From Saprospiraceae bacterium (lineage in GTDB: Bacteria > Bacteroidota > Bacteroidia > Chitinophagales > Saprospiraceae): DNA of 55,428 nt. Where the stretch lies: contig JAGFIW010000200.1 of the NCBI GenBank assembly GCA_024103195.1, forward strand, positions 1 to 55,428, written 5' to 3'. Of the stretch, positions 34,578 through 43,416 are shown piece by piece. Position numbers and translations under genes: made by a program. Each line of letters opens with the position of its first letter. The stretch's first letter is position 1. The notes below the pieces were generated by a model. The model saw only the letters and a list, made by a program, of their open reading frames with translations. It ran no database searches and was not told where the DNA came from.

Positions 34578-36821
34578 ATGTCCCACCCTCTCCGACGCAT
34601 TGTGCCGTTCATCGGCTGCCGGATCGTCCTGATGGCGACGGGACTGGTCATGGCGGGAGGGCCGCTCGCAGCGCAGATACGTCCCGCCTTCACGCCGCCG
34701 GTCACCCGGGCCGTCATCATCGGTATATCCGAATACCAGGACTCATCCCTGGGTGATCTCCGCTATGCCCACCGGGATGCAGAAGCTTTTGCGGCCTATC
34801 TCCTGTCGGCCGCCGGTGGTGCCCTGCCTCCGGAAAACCTGCGCCTCCTGCTCAATGGCGATGCCACCCACGGCCGCGTGGTCGCTGCCCTCGACTGGCT
34901 CCAGGCATCCACCGGCCGGGGCGAACGCGCCATCCTCTTTTTTTCGGGGCACGGCGATGCCCAGGCAGGCGGCTCGCGGGCCGGCTACCTCCTGTGTACC
35001 GACGCCATCGTCCGCACGTACAGCATGTCGGGCGCCATGGCGCTGTCCACGCTCCAGGAGATCCTCACCACCCTCTCCGTGGACAAGGGCGGGGAGGTGT
35101 TGTTCATCGCCGACGCCTGCCGAAGCGGCGGCCTCCAGGACAACGCCGGCATCCGCGCCTTTGGCGACGCCCTCGCCCGCCAATACACCCACGAGCTCAA
35201 ACTCCTGTCCTGCCAGCCCCACGAGCTGAGCCACGAAGGGCCCCAATGGGGCGAGGGCCACGGGGTCTTCACCTGGCACCTGCTCCAGGGCCTGCTTGGA
35301 CTGGCCGACCAGAACGGCGACCACCTCCTGTCCCTGTACGAAATCGCCGCCCACATCAAGCGCGAGGTGTCGCAGGACATGATGCCGGTGCGACAGGTGC
35401 CTCTGGTCCGGGGCGATGAGACCCGCATCATCGGACAGATTGACCCGGCCACCCTGGAACGATTGTCCAGAGACAAAGCGCAGGAACTCATGACCATCCT
35501 GCCGGCCATGCCGCGGTCCAACATTTACGATCGCCTTCTGGCCGGCCTCGATTCCACGAGGCAGGTGCAGTACCGGGCATTCCGGTCTGCGCTGGCGGAG
35601 AAACGCCTGCTGCAGCCTCCCGATGACTGCGCCGACCACTATTACAAGCTCCTGGTGCAGGATTCTTCCCTGGCTGCCATCCACGACGACCTGCGGCGGG
35701 ATTTTGTCGCCCATCTCCAAATGGATGCCCAGCATGCCCTCAACCAGTACCTGAAGCTGGATATCCAGCAACTCTCCCGCTCCGCCCACCTCCTCCATGA
35801 TCAGTTCGGGAATTTTCCCGGCTATCTCCGGCGGGCCACCGAACTCCTCGGACCCCATGATTCCCGCACCCGCACCTTGCTGGCCCGCCTCCACCTGTTT
35901 GAGGGTTTGCTCCTGAACTACGCTTCCAGGACCCAGCGGGACCGCGAAACCGTGGATCCCATCATCCAACATCTGCAGGCATCTTTGCTGGATGAGCCCG
36001 AAAATGCTGTTGCGGCATTTTTTCTCATGGATGTGTATGCCTACCGGGTCATTGATTATGATTCCGCTCACGTGTACTACCTCAAGGCGGTGGACATGAG
36101 CCCCGACTGGCTGGCCCCGCATGCCTGGTGGGGGTATTATTTGTCCCGTCATTTCAAGCGTTTTGACGAGGCAGCCGCCGCCATCGAAAAAGCCCTGGCC
36201 ATAGACCCCACCCACAACTTTACCCTGAAAGCCAAGGCGAGTTTGCTGTATTTTACAGGCCAGTGGGAACAGGCCATGGCCGTGTATCACCAGGCCCTGC
36301 AATCGCAACCGGATGACCACCTGTCCTGGCTGAACATCGGCGCCTGCCTGCAGAATCTCGGCCGCCTTGACGAAGCCCAAACCGCTTTCGAAACCTCTCT
36401 GATCATGCAGCCCGACCAGTTTACGGGTTATTTCATGCTGGGGTATCTTTTTGTCCATAAGGGGCTCTACGATGCTGCTGAAGCCGCCTACCTGACGGCG
36501 GCGGAAAAGGAACCCGGGCATGTTTCTCTTCGCTACAGAATGGCCGATTTGTATTTGAAAACCGGAAGTTGGACCGAAATGGAAGAACAATGCAATTTAT
36601 TGGAAACCTTGGCGCCGGACACCTATTTTGCGTCTTATTTCCGTGCATGCCAGGCATCGGTTGAAAATAACGAGAATGAGGCATTGAGCCAATTGACGAA
36701 AGCGTTGCAGGCTATAAAAGTTAAAATGACAGCGTGCGAATGCGAACCTCTCCGCTCCTGGCTGGTCGAAAAGCCGGCATTTCGGGAAAAAGCCGAACAA
36801 TTTGAATTAAATAACAAATAA
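34578..36821 (+). CDS. Secreted caspase-fold/TPR protein 2
   Basis: A 747-residue paralogue of caspase 1. Signal peptide (ending GGPLAAQ). The caspase domain has TRAVIIGISEYQD, H125 in LFFSGHGD and C181 in LFIADACRSGG. EGPQW and FTWHLLQGLLGLAD follow. The linker is aligned to that of caspase 1: YRAFRSAL, then PPDDCADHYYKLL (from 348), LQMDAQ, FPGYLRRATELLG. TPR units make up the C-terminal ~300 residues (WEQAMAVYHQALQSQPDDHLSWLNIGACL). The tail EALSQLTKAL...PLRSWLVEKPAFREK matches the tails of its paralogues. Lies 29 bases after lipoprotein B. Confidence 0.9.
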   Translation: MSHPLRRIVPFIGCRIVLMATGLVMAGGPLAAQIRPAFTPPVTRAVIIGISEYQDSSLGDLRYAHRDAEAFAAYLLSAAGGALPPENLRLLLNGDATHGRVVAALDWLQASTGRGERAILFFSGHGDAQAGGSRAGYLLCTDAIVRTYSMSGAMALSTLQEILTTLSVDKGGEVLFIADACRSGGLQDNAGIRAFGDALARQYTHELKLLSCQPHELSHEGPQWGEGHGVFTWHLLQGLLGLADQNGDHLLSLYEIAAHIKREVSQDMMPVRQVPLVRGDETRIIGQIDPATLERLSRDKAQELMTILPAMPRSNIYDRLLAGLDSTRQVQYRAFRSALAEKRLLQPPDDCADHYYKLLVQDSSLAAIHDDLRRDFVAHLQMDAQHALNQYLKLDIQQLSRSAHLLHDQFGNFPGYLRRATELLGPHDSRTRTLLARLHLFEGLLLNYASRTQRDRETVDPIIQHLQASLLDEPENAVAAFFLMDVYAYRVIDYDSAHVYYLKAVDMSPDWLAPHAWWGYYLSRHFKRFDEAAAAIEKALAIDPTHNFTLKAKASLLYFTGQWEQAMAVYHQALQSQPDDHLSWLNIGACLQNLGRLDEAQTAFETSLIMQPDQFTGYFMLGYLFVHKGLYDAAEAAYLTAAEKEPGHVSLRYRMADLYLKTGSWTEMEEQCNLLETLAPDTYFASYFRACQASVENNENEALSQLTKALQAIKVKMTACECEPLRSWLVEKPAFREKAEQFELNNK

Positions 36822-36830
36822 ATCTTACTT

Positions 36831-37526
36831 ATGAAAAACGCACTTTTTATCTCGCTTCTGACTTTGTTGGTCATTGTTTCATCCTGCAAAGAAAAAGTCA
36901 GTGAACCCGAAAAGCCTGCCACGGTATATTATACAGGCACCCAATTCTGGTTTTTACAGGGTGACGGTGAATTTACAGACGTGCAGGTCAATCGTTTCGT
37001 TGATGACAACCCATTTTATTACGGACAACTGAAAATCAAACGGGGAAATTCCATCGTTCTGGACATCCTCCAAAATGAGCACATCCAATTCATTCTTCCG
37101 GAAGTCGGCGATACGATTAATGTCCAAATCAACGAATCACCGACAGAGGTGATGGCCACCATTTATGGTACAGACCTACAGACTCCTCCCATAGAATCCT
37201 GCCAGGAAGGGGATACTTCCTTGTTTTCCGGAAGACTGATGGATGCCGAGCGGAATCCGGTGGTCGGGAGAATTGTTTTCGATGTGCGGCGTCCAACTGT
37301 CCGGTCAGAAACCAATAGTGAAGGTGCTTTTACCATTTCCTTACTGCTGGAGCCCACGCAGGACTGTACGGGGTTGTTGGGTATCAAAGCCCTCAAATCC
37401 GAAGACCCGGTAATGACAACGACCATCAACCCCGGCAGAACCATTGACGTAGTGATGGACGATACGCATCAGGAGTTCAGGGAAAGGCTCAGAGATACGA
37501 TTCTTTCCACGGGGAATTTTCATTGA
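36831..37526 (+). CDS. Lipoprotein C with carboxypeptidase-regulatory-like domain
   Basis: A 231-residue lipoprotein; lipobox VSSC at about residues 16-19. An N-terminal beta part (VYYTGTQFWFLQGDGEFTDV) is followed by a carboxypeptidase-regulatory-like domain (LFSGRLMDAERNPVVGRIVFDV...SETNSEGAFTISLLLEP). Near the end it has IDVVMDDTHQEF, a weaker version of the DVFLDDST tail of lipoproteins A and B. It lies 9 bases after caspase 2 and before caspase 3. The caspase/lipoprotein/caspase/lipoprotein order is the striking feature. Confidence 0.75.
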   Translation: MKNALFISLLTLLVIVSSCKEKVSEPEKPATVYYTGTQFWFLQGDGEFTDVQVNRFVDDNPFYYGQLKIKRGNSIVLDILQNEHIQFILPEVGDTINVQINESPTEVMATIYGTDLQTPPIESCQEGDTSLFSGRLMDAERNPVVGRIVFDVRRPTVRSETNSEGAFTISLLLEPTQDCTGLLGIKALKSEDPVMTTTINPGRTIDVVMDDTHQEFRERLRDTILSTGNFH

Positions 37527-37664
37527 CCAGTATATAACCTTGGGACTTGTTTGCGTTCCAAGTCGATGCTTGCCGGTGAAGGAATGAGGAATTCCTTGAC
37601 CGGAATCATTACCTTGTGCCATTACCATTCCCCGGTGGCACCTGTTGAATTCGGGAGCTGGATC

Positions 37665-39992
37665 ATGCGGTTCAATATTAATATTTTCGGTCTGCCATTT
37701 TATTTCGGCTTGATGGGCCTGTGGTCTACACAACCGGTTGTTGCCCAAATCCGTCCCGTCCAACCCGCCGGCCAGACGCGGGCGGTCATCGTCGGCGTAT
37801 CCGAGTATCAGGACAGCCGCATACCCCGTCTTCAGTTTTCCCACCGCGATGCCGAGGCATTTGCCGAATGGCTGCTGTCCCCTGCCGGAGGAAACGTACC
37901 TCCCGACAACATCCGGGTGCTCACCAATGCCGATGCCACCTTTGCCAGAATGGGCGGCGCCTACACCTGGCTCCTGGAAAACACCAAACCGGGAGATGTG
38001 GCCATCCTGTATTTCTCCGGGCATGGCGACATGGAAAACCAAACCATCAGCAACAACGGTTACCTCCTGGCCTATGACATGCCGGCCAACAATTACATGA
38101 TCGGGGGATTCCCGCTCCATATCCTCCAGGGCATCATCCGGACGCTCAGTACGAAAAACCAGGCCCAGGTCATGGTCTATACCGATGCGTGCCGTGCCGG
38201 TGCGCTGGCCGGATCGGAATACGCCGGCACGCAGGCCACTGCCAAAGCCCTTGTGGACCAGTACGCCAGCGAAGTCAAGGTCCTGTCCTGTCAGCCTACC
38301 GAGTCCAGCAATGAAGGCCCGCAATGGGGCGGCGGTCACGGGGTCTTTACCTGGTATCTCCTCGATGGCCTGACCGGATTGGCCGACCGCAACGAGGATC
38401 TCAAGGTGTCCCTCCTCGAATTGCAGCGCTTCCTCGAGGATCATGTGCCGGCAGCCGTGTCTCCGAGGAGCCAGATCCCCCTGGTCACCGGCGACAAAGG
38501 CCTGACCATGAGTCGCGTGGATCCCGACGCCCTCGCCGGACTCCGGGAACGGAAAGCCCGGGAGGCCTCTGCCCCACCCGATAGTGTGTGGCGGGAAAAA
38601 GGGATTCCGGCCCGGATGGATACCGACTCGACCGTCATGGTGCTCTATCGCCGCTTCGGTGAAGCCCTGCGCCAGGGCCAACTCCTCGAGCCGGACGGCG
38701 CGTCTGCCTGGGATATCTACCAGCGCATCCACACCCACGAGCGGATGGCCCCCTACCGGCTTTCCATGCGTCTGGACCTTGCCGCCGCCCTGCAGGACGA
38801 ATCCCAACGCGCCATCAACGACTATCTCGCCGCCAGCCCCGCCGAATTGCAAAGGCGCTGGTCGCACGACCAGCGATATGCCCTTTACCCGGACTACCTG
38901 CAGCACTCGGCTACCCTGCTGGGCAACAACCACTTTCTTTATCCCGAAATCCGGCGACGCGAAGCCTACTTCCGCGGCCTTCATCTGCGCCTGGAGGCCG
39001 AACGGACCGGAGACACCTCCCTGCTCCGCCAGGCCCGCGAATGGCAGTACCTGGTGCTGGATTCGGATTCGACGGCGGCCTACGCCTGGAACGAAACAGG
39101 CCTGCTGGCCCGCCGGGAAAACCGGCTCGCCGACAGCGAATTCTGCTTCCGCCAGGCGCTGGCCTACAGCCCTACCTGGACATTGGCCCGCGCCAATCTC
39201 GGCGGACTGCTGGTCGCCACAGGCCGGCCGGAAGAAGGCATCCGCGAATGCGAACGCGCGCTGGAGCGGGAACCGGCTTTTGCCCTCGCCCATTTCAATG
39301 CCGGCCTCGGCTGGTTTGCCCTCCGCGATTACGAAAAGGCCATCCACCACTTTGAAGCTGCTACCCGCCATGATCCGTCCTATTCGCGCGCATGGATGGA
39401 ATGGGGGCTGGCCCTTTGGAAAACCGCCCGTTTTGAAGATGCTGCCGTCCTTTTCGCCAAGGGCGACTCCCTGGCCCGAAAAGACATCCTCGATGCCAAC
39501 GGGTGGCTACTGTTGGGCAAAAGCAGGTATTATCGCGATCTTGACCAACCCGCCCTGGAAGCCTTGCGGGTCGCTATCCGCGTGGATCCCGGTCTTTCCG
39601 AAGCGTGGTATTATACCGGTCTCGTCTTCACCCGGCTGGGTCAAACCAAAGAGGCCCTGGATGCCTACCGGCGTTGTCTGGATTTGGATTCCCTGCGGCA
39701 TGAAGCGCGCTTCAATCTCGGTTACCTGCTCATCGGAGAGTCGGATTTCGAAGCGGCTTGCCCCCATTTCAGCGAAGTGCTCCGGCATCTTCCGGACGAT
39801 GCCTTTTCATGGGTGGGGCTGACCATCTGCCATACCCATAGGGGAGAGGTCGACCAGGCGTTGGAAACGCTCGAAAAAGCGCTGTCCCTGGGCTATGACG
39901 ACCGGGTATTCCTCGCGTCCTCCGCCCTGCTCGCCGATATTCGCCCCCTGCCCGGTTTCAAATGGCTGATGGCCAAATATCTGCCCCGCTGA
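37665..39992 (+). CDS. Secreted caspase-fold/TPR protein 3
   Basis: A 775-residue paralogue. The ATG at 37665 precedes a signal peptide (FGLPFYFGLMGLWSTQPVVAQ); the frame stays open back to 37551, and the longer form would put the signal peptide internally. The caspase domain has RAVIVGVSEYQD, H120 in LYFSGHGD and C176 in VYTDACRAG, with EGPQW and FTWYLLDGLTGLAD. Linker: VLYRRFGEAL, then WDIYQRI in place of DCADHY, LQDESQRAINDYL, YLQHSATLLG. C-terminal TPRs (RQALAYSPTWTLARANLGGLL; IHHFEAATRHDPSYSRAWMEWGLAL; ALEALRVAIRVDPGLSEAWYYTGLV). A possible -7 box TAACCTTG lies at 37535-37542, so it may also have its own promoter. Confidence 0.9.
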   Translation: MRFNINIFGLPFYFGLMGLWSTQPVVAQIRPVQPAGQTRAVIVGVSEYQDSRIPRLQFSHRDAEAFAEWLLSPAGGNVPPDNIRVLTNADATFARMGGAYTWLLENTKPGDVAILYFSGHGDMENQTISNNGYLLAYDMPANNYMIGGFPLHILQGIIRTLSTKNQAQVMVYTDACRAGALAGSEYAGTQATAKALVDQYASEVKVLSCQPTESSNEGPQWGGGHGVFTWYLLDGLTGLADRNEDLKVSLLELQRFLEDHVPAAVSPRSQIPLVTGDKGLTMSRVDPDALAGLRERKAREASAPPDSVWREKGIPARMDTDSTVMVLYRRFGEALRQGQLLEPDGASAWDIYQRIHTHERMAPYRLSMRLDLAAALQDESQRAINDYLAASPAELQRRWSHDQRYALYPDYLQHSATLLGNNHFLYPEIRRREAYFRGLHLRLEAERTGDTSLLRQAREWQYLVLDSDSTAAYAWNETGLLARRENRLADSEFCFRQALAYSPTWTLARANLGGLLVATGRPEEGIRECERALEREPAFALAHFNAGLGWFALRDYEKAIHHFEAATRHDPSYSRAWMEWGLALWKTARFEDAAVLFAKGDSLARKDILDANGWLLLGKSRYYRDLDQPALEALRVAIRVDPGLSEAWYYTGLVFTRLGQTKEALDAYRRCLDLDSLRHEARFNLGYLLIGESDFEAACPHFSEVLRHLPDDAFSWVGLTICHTHRGEVDQALETLEKALSLGYDDRVFLASSALLADIRPLPGFKWLMAKYLPR

Positions 39993-40002
39993 AACCCGAC
40001 GA

Positions 40003-41688
40003 TTACCGGACGGGGAAGGCCCGAATGGACTGCTCCCGAACCGACTGCCTTTCCCAGAATGCCGCCAGCATCAGCCTGGCTGACTTGCCGTTCCGGCCCT
40101 GGAGGCGAATGGCCTCCTCATACGCCTGAACAGCATTGCCAAACCATTCCGCCTTCTCGAAGGCCACCGCCCGCATCAGCGCCTGAACATCCGGTGCCGC
40201 GGATGTGTAGAGCTGGCTGCCCGTCACCCGATCGAGGATTTCCGCCCTGTCCGCAGGCAATCCCGCAGCCAGTTGAAGGGAATTGGATACCAATGGCGGG
40301 TTGCCCGGAATCCTGACTCTCCAGGTGTAGATCGTTTCCGGCACAAAGGCGGACGAGGGAAGGACGAGGGTCAAAGAGGATCCGGTTGTCGTTCCCTTGG
40401 CCAATGGCCGGCCATCCGGATGGAGGACTTCGACGACATAGGTCACTGACCCTTCACCCTGGACCGACCAGTAAAAAGTGACCGTGCCGGGCGACACATA
40501 ACCATAAGGATTGTAAGCGTGAAGGGAGGAAATCCTGGTCTTGCCAAAACCGTCCCCGGGACTACCTGTCCTGACCGTCCCACTCGTGTCGCGTGTATCT
40601 CCCTTGATGCCAAACCCGTCACCGGGATTACCCGTCTTAACAGTGGCACTTGTGTCCCGCGTGTCACCCTTGATGCCAAATCCGTCGCCGGGAGTGCCCG
40701 GCTGTACCGTCGCACTCGTGTCCCGTGTGTCGCCCTTGATGCCCCAGCCGTCGCCGGGAGTGCCCGGCTGTACCGTCGCATTGGTGTCCCGCGTGTCTCC
40801 CTTGATGGCCCAACCGTCGCCGGGAGTGCCCGGCTGTACCGTAGCGCTCGTGTCCCGCGTACCGCCCTTGATGCCCCAACCGTCGCCGGGAGTGCCCGGT
40901 TGTACCGTCGCACTCGTGTCCCGCGTGTCGCCCTTGATGCCCCAGCCGTCGCCGGGAGTGCCCGGTTGTACCGTCGCGCTCGTGTCCCGCGTGTCGCCCT
41001 TGATGCCCCAGCCGTCGCCGGGATTACCGGTCTGCACCCGCGCACTCGTATCCCGCGTGTCGCCTTTGATGGTCCATCCGTCGCCGGGAGTGCCCGGCTG
41101 CACCCGCGCACTCGTGTCCCGCGTGTCGCCTTTGATGGTCCATCCATCTCCGGGAGTGCCCGGCTGCACCCGCGCACTCGTGTCCCGCGTGTCGCCTTTG
41201 ATGGTCCATCCATCTCCGGGAGTGCCCGGCTGCACCGTCGCACTGGTGTCCCGCGTATCGCCCTTGATGCCCCAACCGTCACCCATCCCTTTTTGACGCC
41301 GCATGGTGGACCAGGGCAAAGGGCTGTCCTCCGGACTGAAATATGCCATGACGAAAGCCTCCTCTACCTGTTCCGCAAAAGTGCCGGGAAATCCGAGCGA
41401 CCGGTAGCCATCCCCCATCAGGTCGGCAATGACTTGCAGGCTGCGGTTGTTGATCTTTTTGAGTGATTTTTTGAACTGCAGGGTAGCCGTCCCTTTTCCT
41501 TTGACGGCCACTTTCCCGTCCGGCAAGAGGAGTGCTCCTGCATATACCGGTATGACTTTCCCCTCTCCGGGGGGTTGATAGATCACCTTCCCCGTCGCGG
41601 AGAGCAGAATGACAGGTTCGGCTTCCTGCGCCCCAAGCAGGGCGGGAAACAGGACCAGGAACAGTGAAAAGTAGCTTGGGCTTTTCAT
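40003..41688 (-). CDS. Secreted beta-sandwich protein with eleven 22-residue tandem repeats
   Basis: A 561-residue exported protein, signal peptide MKSPSYFSLFLVLFPALLGAQ. An N-terminal FecR/SH3-like part (LLSATGKVIYQPPGEGK, GTATLQF) spans about residues 20-125. Then residues 136-377 are eleven 22-residue repeats, consensus GDGWGIKGDTRDTSATVQPG plus TP, followed by a partial twelfth. After that comes a beta-sandwich region (SPGTVTFYWSVQG, TYTWRVRIPGNP, LTLVLPSSAF) and a C-terminal helical hairpin with VQALMRAVAFEKAEWFGNAVQA. The order resembles the protein at 43416-44411, which has no repeats, and by memory the DUF928 family. Last gene of the CHASE2 operon; convergent with caspase 3, 10 bases apart. 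Confidence 0.8.
   Translation of the reverse strand: MKSPSYFSLFLVLFPALLGAQEAEPVILLSATGKVIYQPPGEGKVIPVYAGALLLPDGKVAVKGKGTATLQFKKSLKKINNRSLQVIADLMGDGYRSLGFPGTFAEQVEEAFVMAYFSPEDSPLPWSTMRRQKGMGDGWGIKGDTRDTSATVQPGTPGDGWTIKGDTRDTSARVQPGTPGDGWTIKGDTRDTSARVQPGTPGDGWTIKGDTRDTSARVQTGNPGDGWGIKGDTRDTSATVQPGTPGDGWGIKGDTRDTSATVQPGTPGDGWGIKGGTRDTSATVQPGTPGDGWAIKGDTRDTNATVQPGTPGDGWGIKGDTRDTSATVQPGTPGDGFGIKGDTRDTSATVKTGNPGDGFGIKGDTRDTSGTVRTGSPGDGFGKTRISSLHAYNPYGYVSPGTVTFYWSVQGEGSVTYVVEVLHPDGRPLAKGTTTGSSLTLVLPSSAFVPETIYTWRVRIPGNPPLVSNSLQLAAGLPADRAEILDRVTGSQLYTSAAPDVQALMRAVAFEKAEWFGNAVQAYEEAIRLQGRNGKSARLMLAAFWERQSVREQSIRAFPVR
40558..41283 (-). repeat. Tandem 66-bp repeat array (11 units), in frame
   Basis: Eleven tandem 66-bp units encode the 22-residue repeats. 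The variable positions are mainly W/F at residue 4, G/T/A at 5, T/R at 16 and P/T at 19. Units 1, 5, 6 and 9 are identical as protein; units 2 and 3 also. Units 10-11, at the gene's 3' side, are the most diverged. The pattern suggests recent unequal crossing-over or slipped-strand expansion. Confidence 0.95.
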
Positions 41689-41742
41689 GGTGGTATGTTT
41701 AAATGCCATAAATCCTTTCCCACCGCTCCCGGCCCTATGGGG

Positions 41743-43416
41743 TCAGGGCGATGAAATCCTGTAATTGATCCAGGCGGCCACATGATGGTCGTCCGAAAGA
41801 CGGAACAGAAGCCTTTGATTCGGGTAATGGGCATACACCGATCCGCCGGCGGCGACAAGAGCGGCCCCGGGTCCATGGGTGTTTTGCCATTCCTCCCGGG
41901 AGGATCCTATCCCTGTTCCAAAACGGGTTTTGTCCGTACAAGGCCCTTCGCAGACGTGAAAAAATCCGTATCGGCGGTGATTGTCGGCCGAATGGACGAA
42001 TATCCGGGAGTGGGGCAGTTGCTTGCCGTAGGTAAAGATACCGTTTCCGAGATTAATCTCGACATCTATCTGAGGATCATCCATATATCGCTCCAGATGG
42101 ATGCCGTCGATCCGGTCGAGTCCGGGTTTGTCTACGGCCGCATTGGCGGTTTGGGAGCCGTCCAGATTCTGACGGGCGAAGAGGGATCCTGCCTTGCCGG
42201 CTTCTTCCCAATGCGTTCTGGCACCCTGGAGATCGCCTTCCCTGGCGGCGATCACGCCCTCTACCACCCGAAAGGCGGTTGCGGAATGCCGTTCCGGCAA
42301 TTTTTTCCCCTTTCTTATCCAATAGGCCGCTTCTTCCGTGTCGCCCGACAGCAAATGACAACAGGCGAGGTTGAGATAGGCGGGACTGTAGGCCGGGTCC
42401 AGCAGGAGGGCTCTTTCAAAGTGGGTCATGGCTTCACGGATCAGCTCCGCGCGCTGTGCCGCACCCGTGGACCAGCCCGACTTTTGGCCCTGGAGCCGGG
42501 ATTGGGGATCGAGTTCCACCGGGAGCACCCAGGGGAATTCCGCAGGTGTGAACATGGCCATGGCGGCCAGAAGAAGGTTGATACCGGCGTTGTTGTAAAT
42601 CTCGCGACTGGGAAAATCGCGCAGGATCTCCTGATAATACGTGGCCGCATCGGCATGCTGCCCGGTCAGGGTCAGCAAGCCCGCCGTTTCAAAAAGGATC
42701 TGCAGTTCGCCCAGCCGGCCCATGGCGTTTTTGGAAATGGCCACCCGCTCGCTCAGCGAAGGATAGGGTTTGTTGACCTCCGGGATGCCGTAACCGGCAT
42801 AAAGGTCTGACAGGAGACGGGGCATCATGTCGTACACCTGGTAACCCGCCGTGAAGGCCAGAAATCCGCCGAGATAATCGGCCTGAGTCTCCTGGGACAA
42901 CCGGTCGGATCCCGCCTTGCCCCGCAATGAATCGGCGGTGGACAACGCGCTGTTCTGCTCGGCAAAATGGACCGTCCAGTCATGCTTCTCGAAGTAGTGG
43001 ACCATTTCATGGGCCAGCAAGGCAGCGAGGGCATTCAGCGAATCCGCTCCCATGGCGGCGCAAAGGTCATAGGCCTTTTCTTCCAGGCCGATGGCGCCAG
43101 CTTGCGGAGACATCCAGGCCACAAACTGCTCTCCGTTGTTCATGGTGAAGGCCGGTAGCGGCTGGCGAAAATCCCCCCGGGCCCGGGCCAATCGGTCGAA
43201 TACCTGCCTTGCCGTTTCGTATTTGTACCCGCTGGATGCCTTCAGGGCACTCTTCCCTTTGAGGTTTTGGACGAATGCCCATACCGGTCCATTCTCCTGC
43301 CCGTATGTGGCCGGAAGCAGAAACAACCAGGCCAAAAACAGGCAAGACCATGGGCGAAACAGGGCAGCTCCGCCAGGCATCGCGACGGGAGTATCCGTAC
43401 CGGACCGGCCTTCCAT
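41743..43416 (-). CDS. Secreted HExxH metallopeptidase-like/TPR protein 1
   Basis: A 557-residue exported protein, signal peptide about residues 20-40 (ending ATYGQ). A zinc-peptidase domain holds HEMVH (H136, E137, H140), followed 36 residues later by ETQAD (E176), the third ligand pattern of M48-like gluzincins. A conserved N-terminal motif RLARARGDFRQPLPAF precedes it. TPR-like helices follow (FERALLLDPAYSPAYLNLACCHL). The C-terminal ~150 residues are a beta-rich domain. The start overlaps the stop of the upstream gene by 1 base (TAATG), so translation is coupled. A paralogue lies at 50560-52197. Confidence 0.82.
   Translation of the reverse strand: MEGRSGTDTPVAMPGGAALFRPWSCLFLAWLFLLPATYGQENGPVWAFVQNLKGKSALKASSGYKYETARQVFDRLARARGDFRQPLPAFTMNNGEQFVAWMSPQAGAIGLEEKAYDLCAAMGADSLNALAALLAHEMVHYFEKHDWTVHFAEQNSALSTADSLRGKAGSDRLSQETQADYLGGFLAFTAGYQVYDMMPRLLSDLYAGYGIPEVNKPYPSLSERVAISKNAMGRLGELQILFETAGLLTLTGQHADAATYYQEILRDFPSREIYNNAGINLLLAAMAMFTPAEFPWVLPVELDPQSRLQGQKSGWSTGAAQRAELIREAMTHFERALLLDPAYSPAYLNLACCHLLSGDTEEAAYWIRKGKKLPERHSATAFRVVEGVIAAREGDLQGARTHWEEAGKAGSLFARQNLDGSQTANAAVDKPGLDRIDGIHLERYMDDPQIDVEINLGNGIFTYGKQLPHSRIFVHSADNHRRYGFFHVCEGPCTDKTRFGTGIGSSREEWQNTHGPGAALVAAGGSVYAHYPNQRLLFRLSDDHHVAAWINYRISSP

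Noticed and set aside
40558..41283. Regular 66-bp repeats resembling a CRISPR or minisatellite array
   Set aside because: Repeats are contiguous, without unique spacers, and keep an open reading frame that translates to 22-residue units inside a secreted protein.
40541..41296. Plus-strand open frames of about 250-315 residues across the repeat array
   Set aside because: They are shadows of the 66-bp repeats, whose period keeps all frames open; no signal peptide or plausible domain ends.
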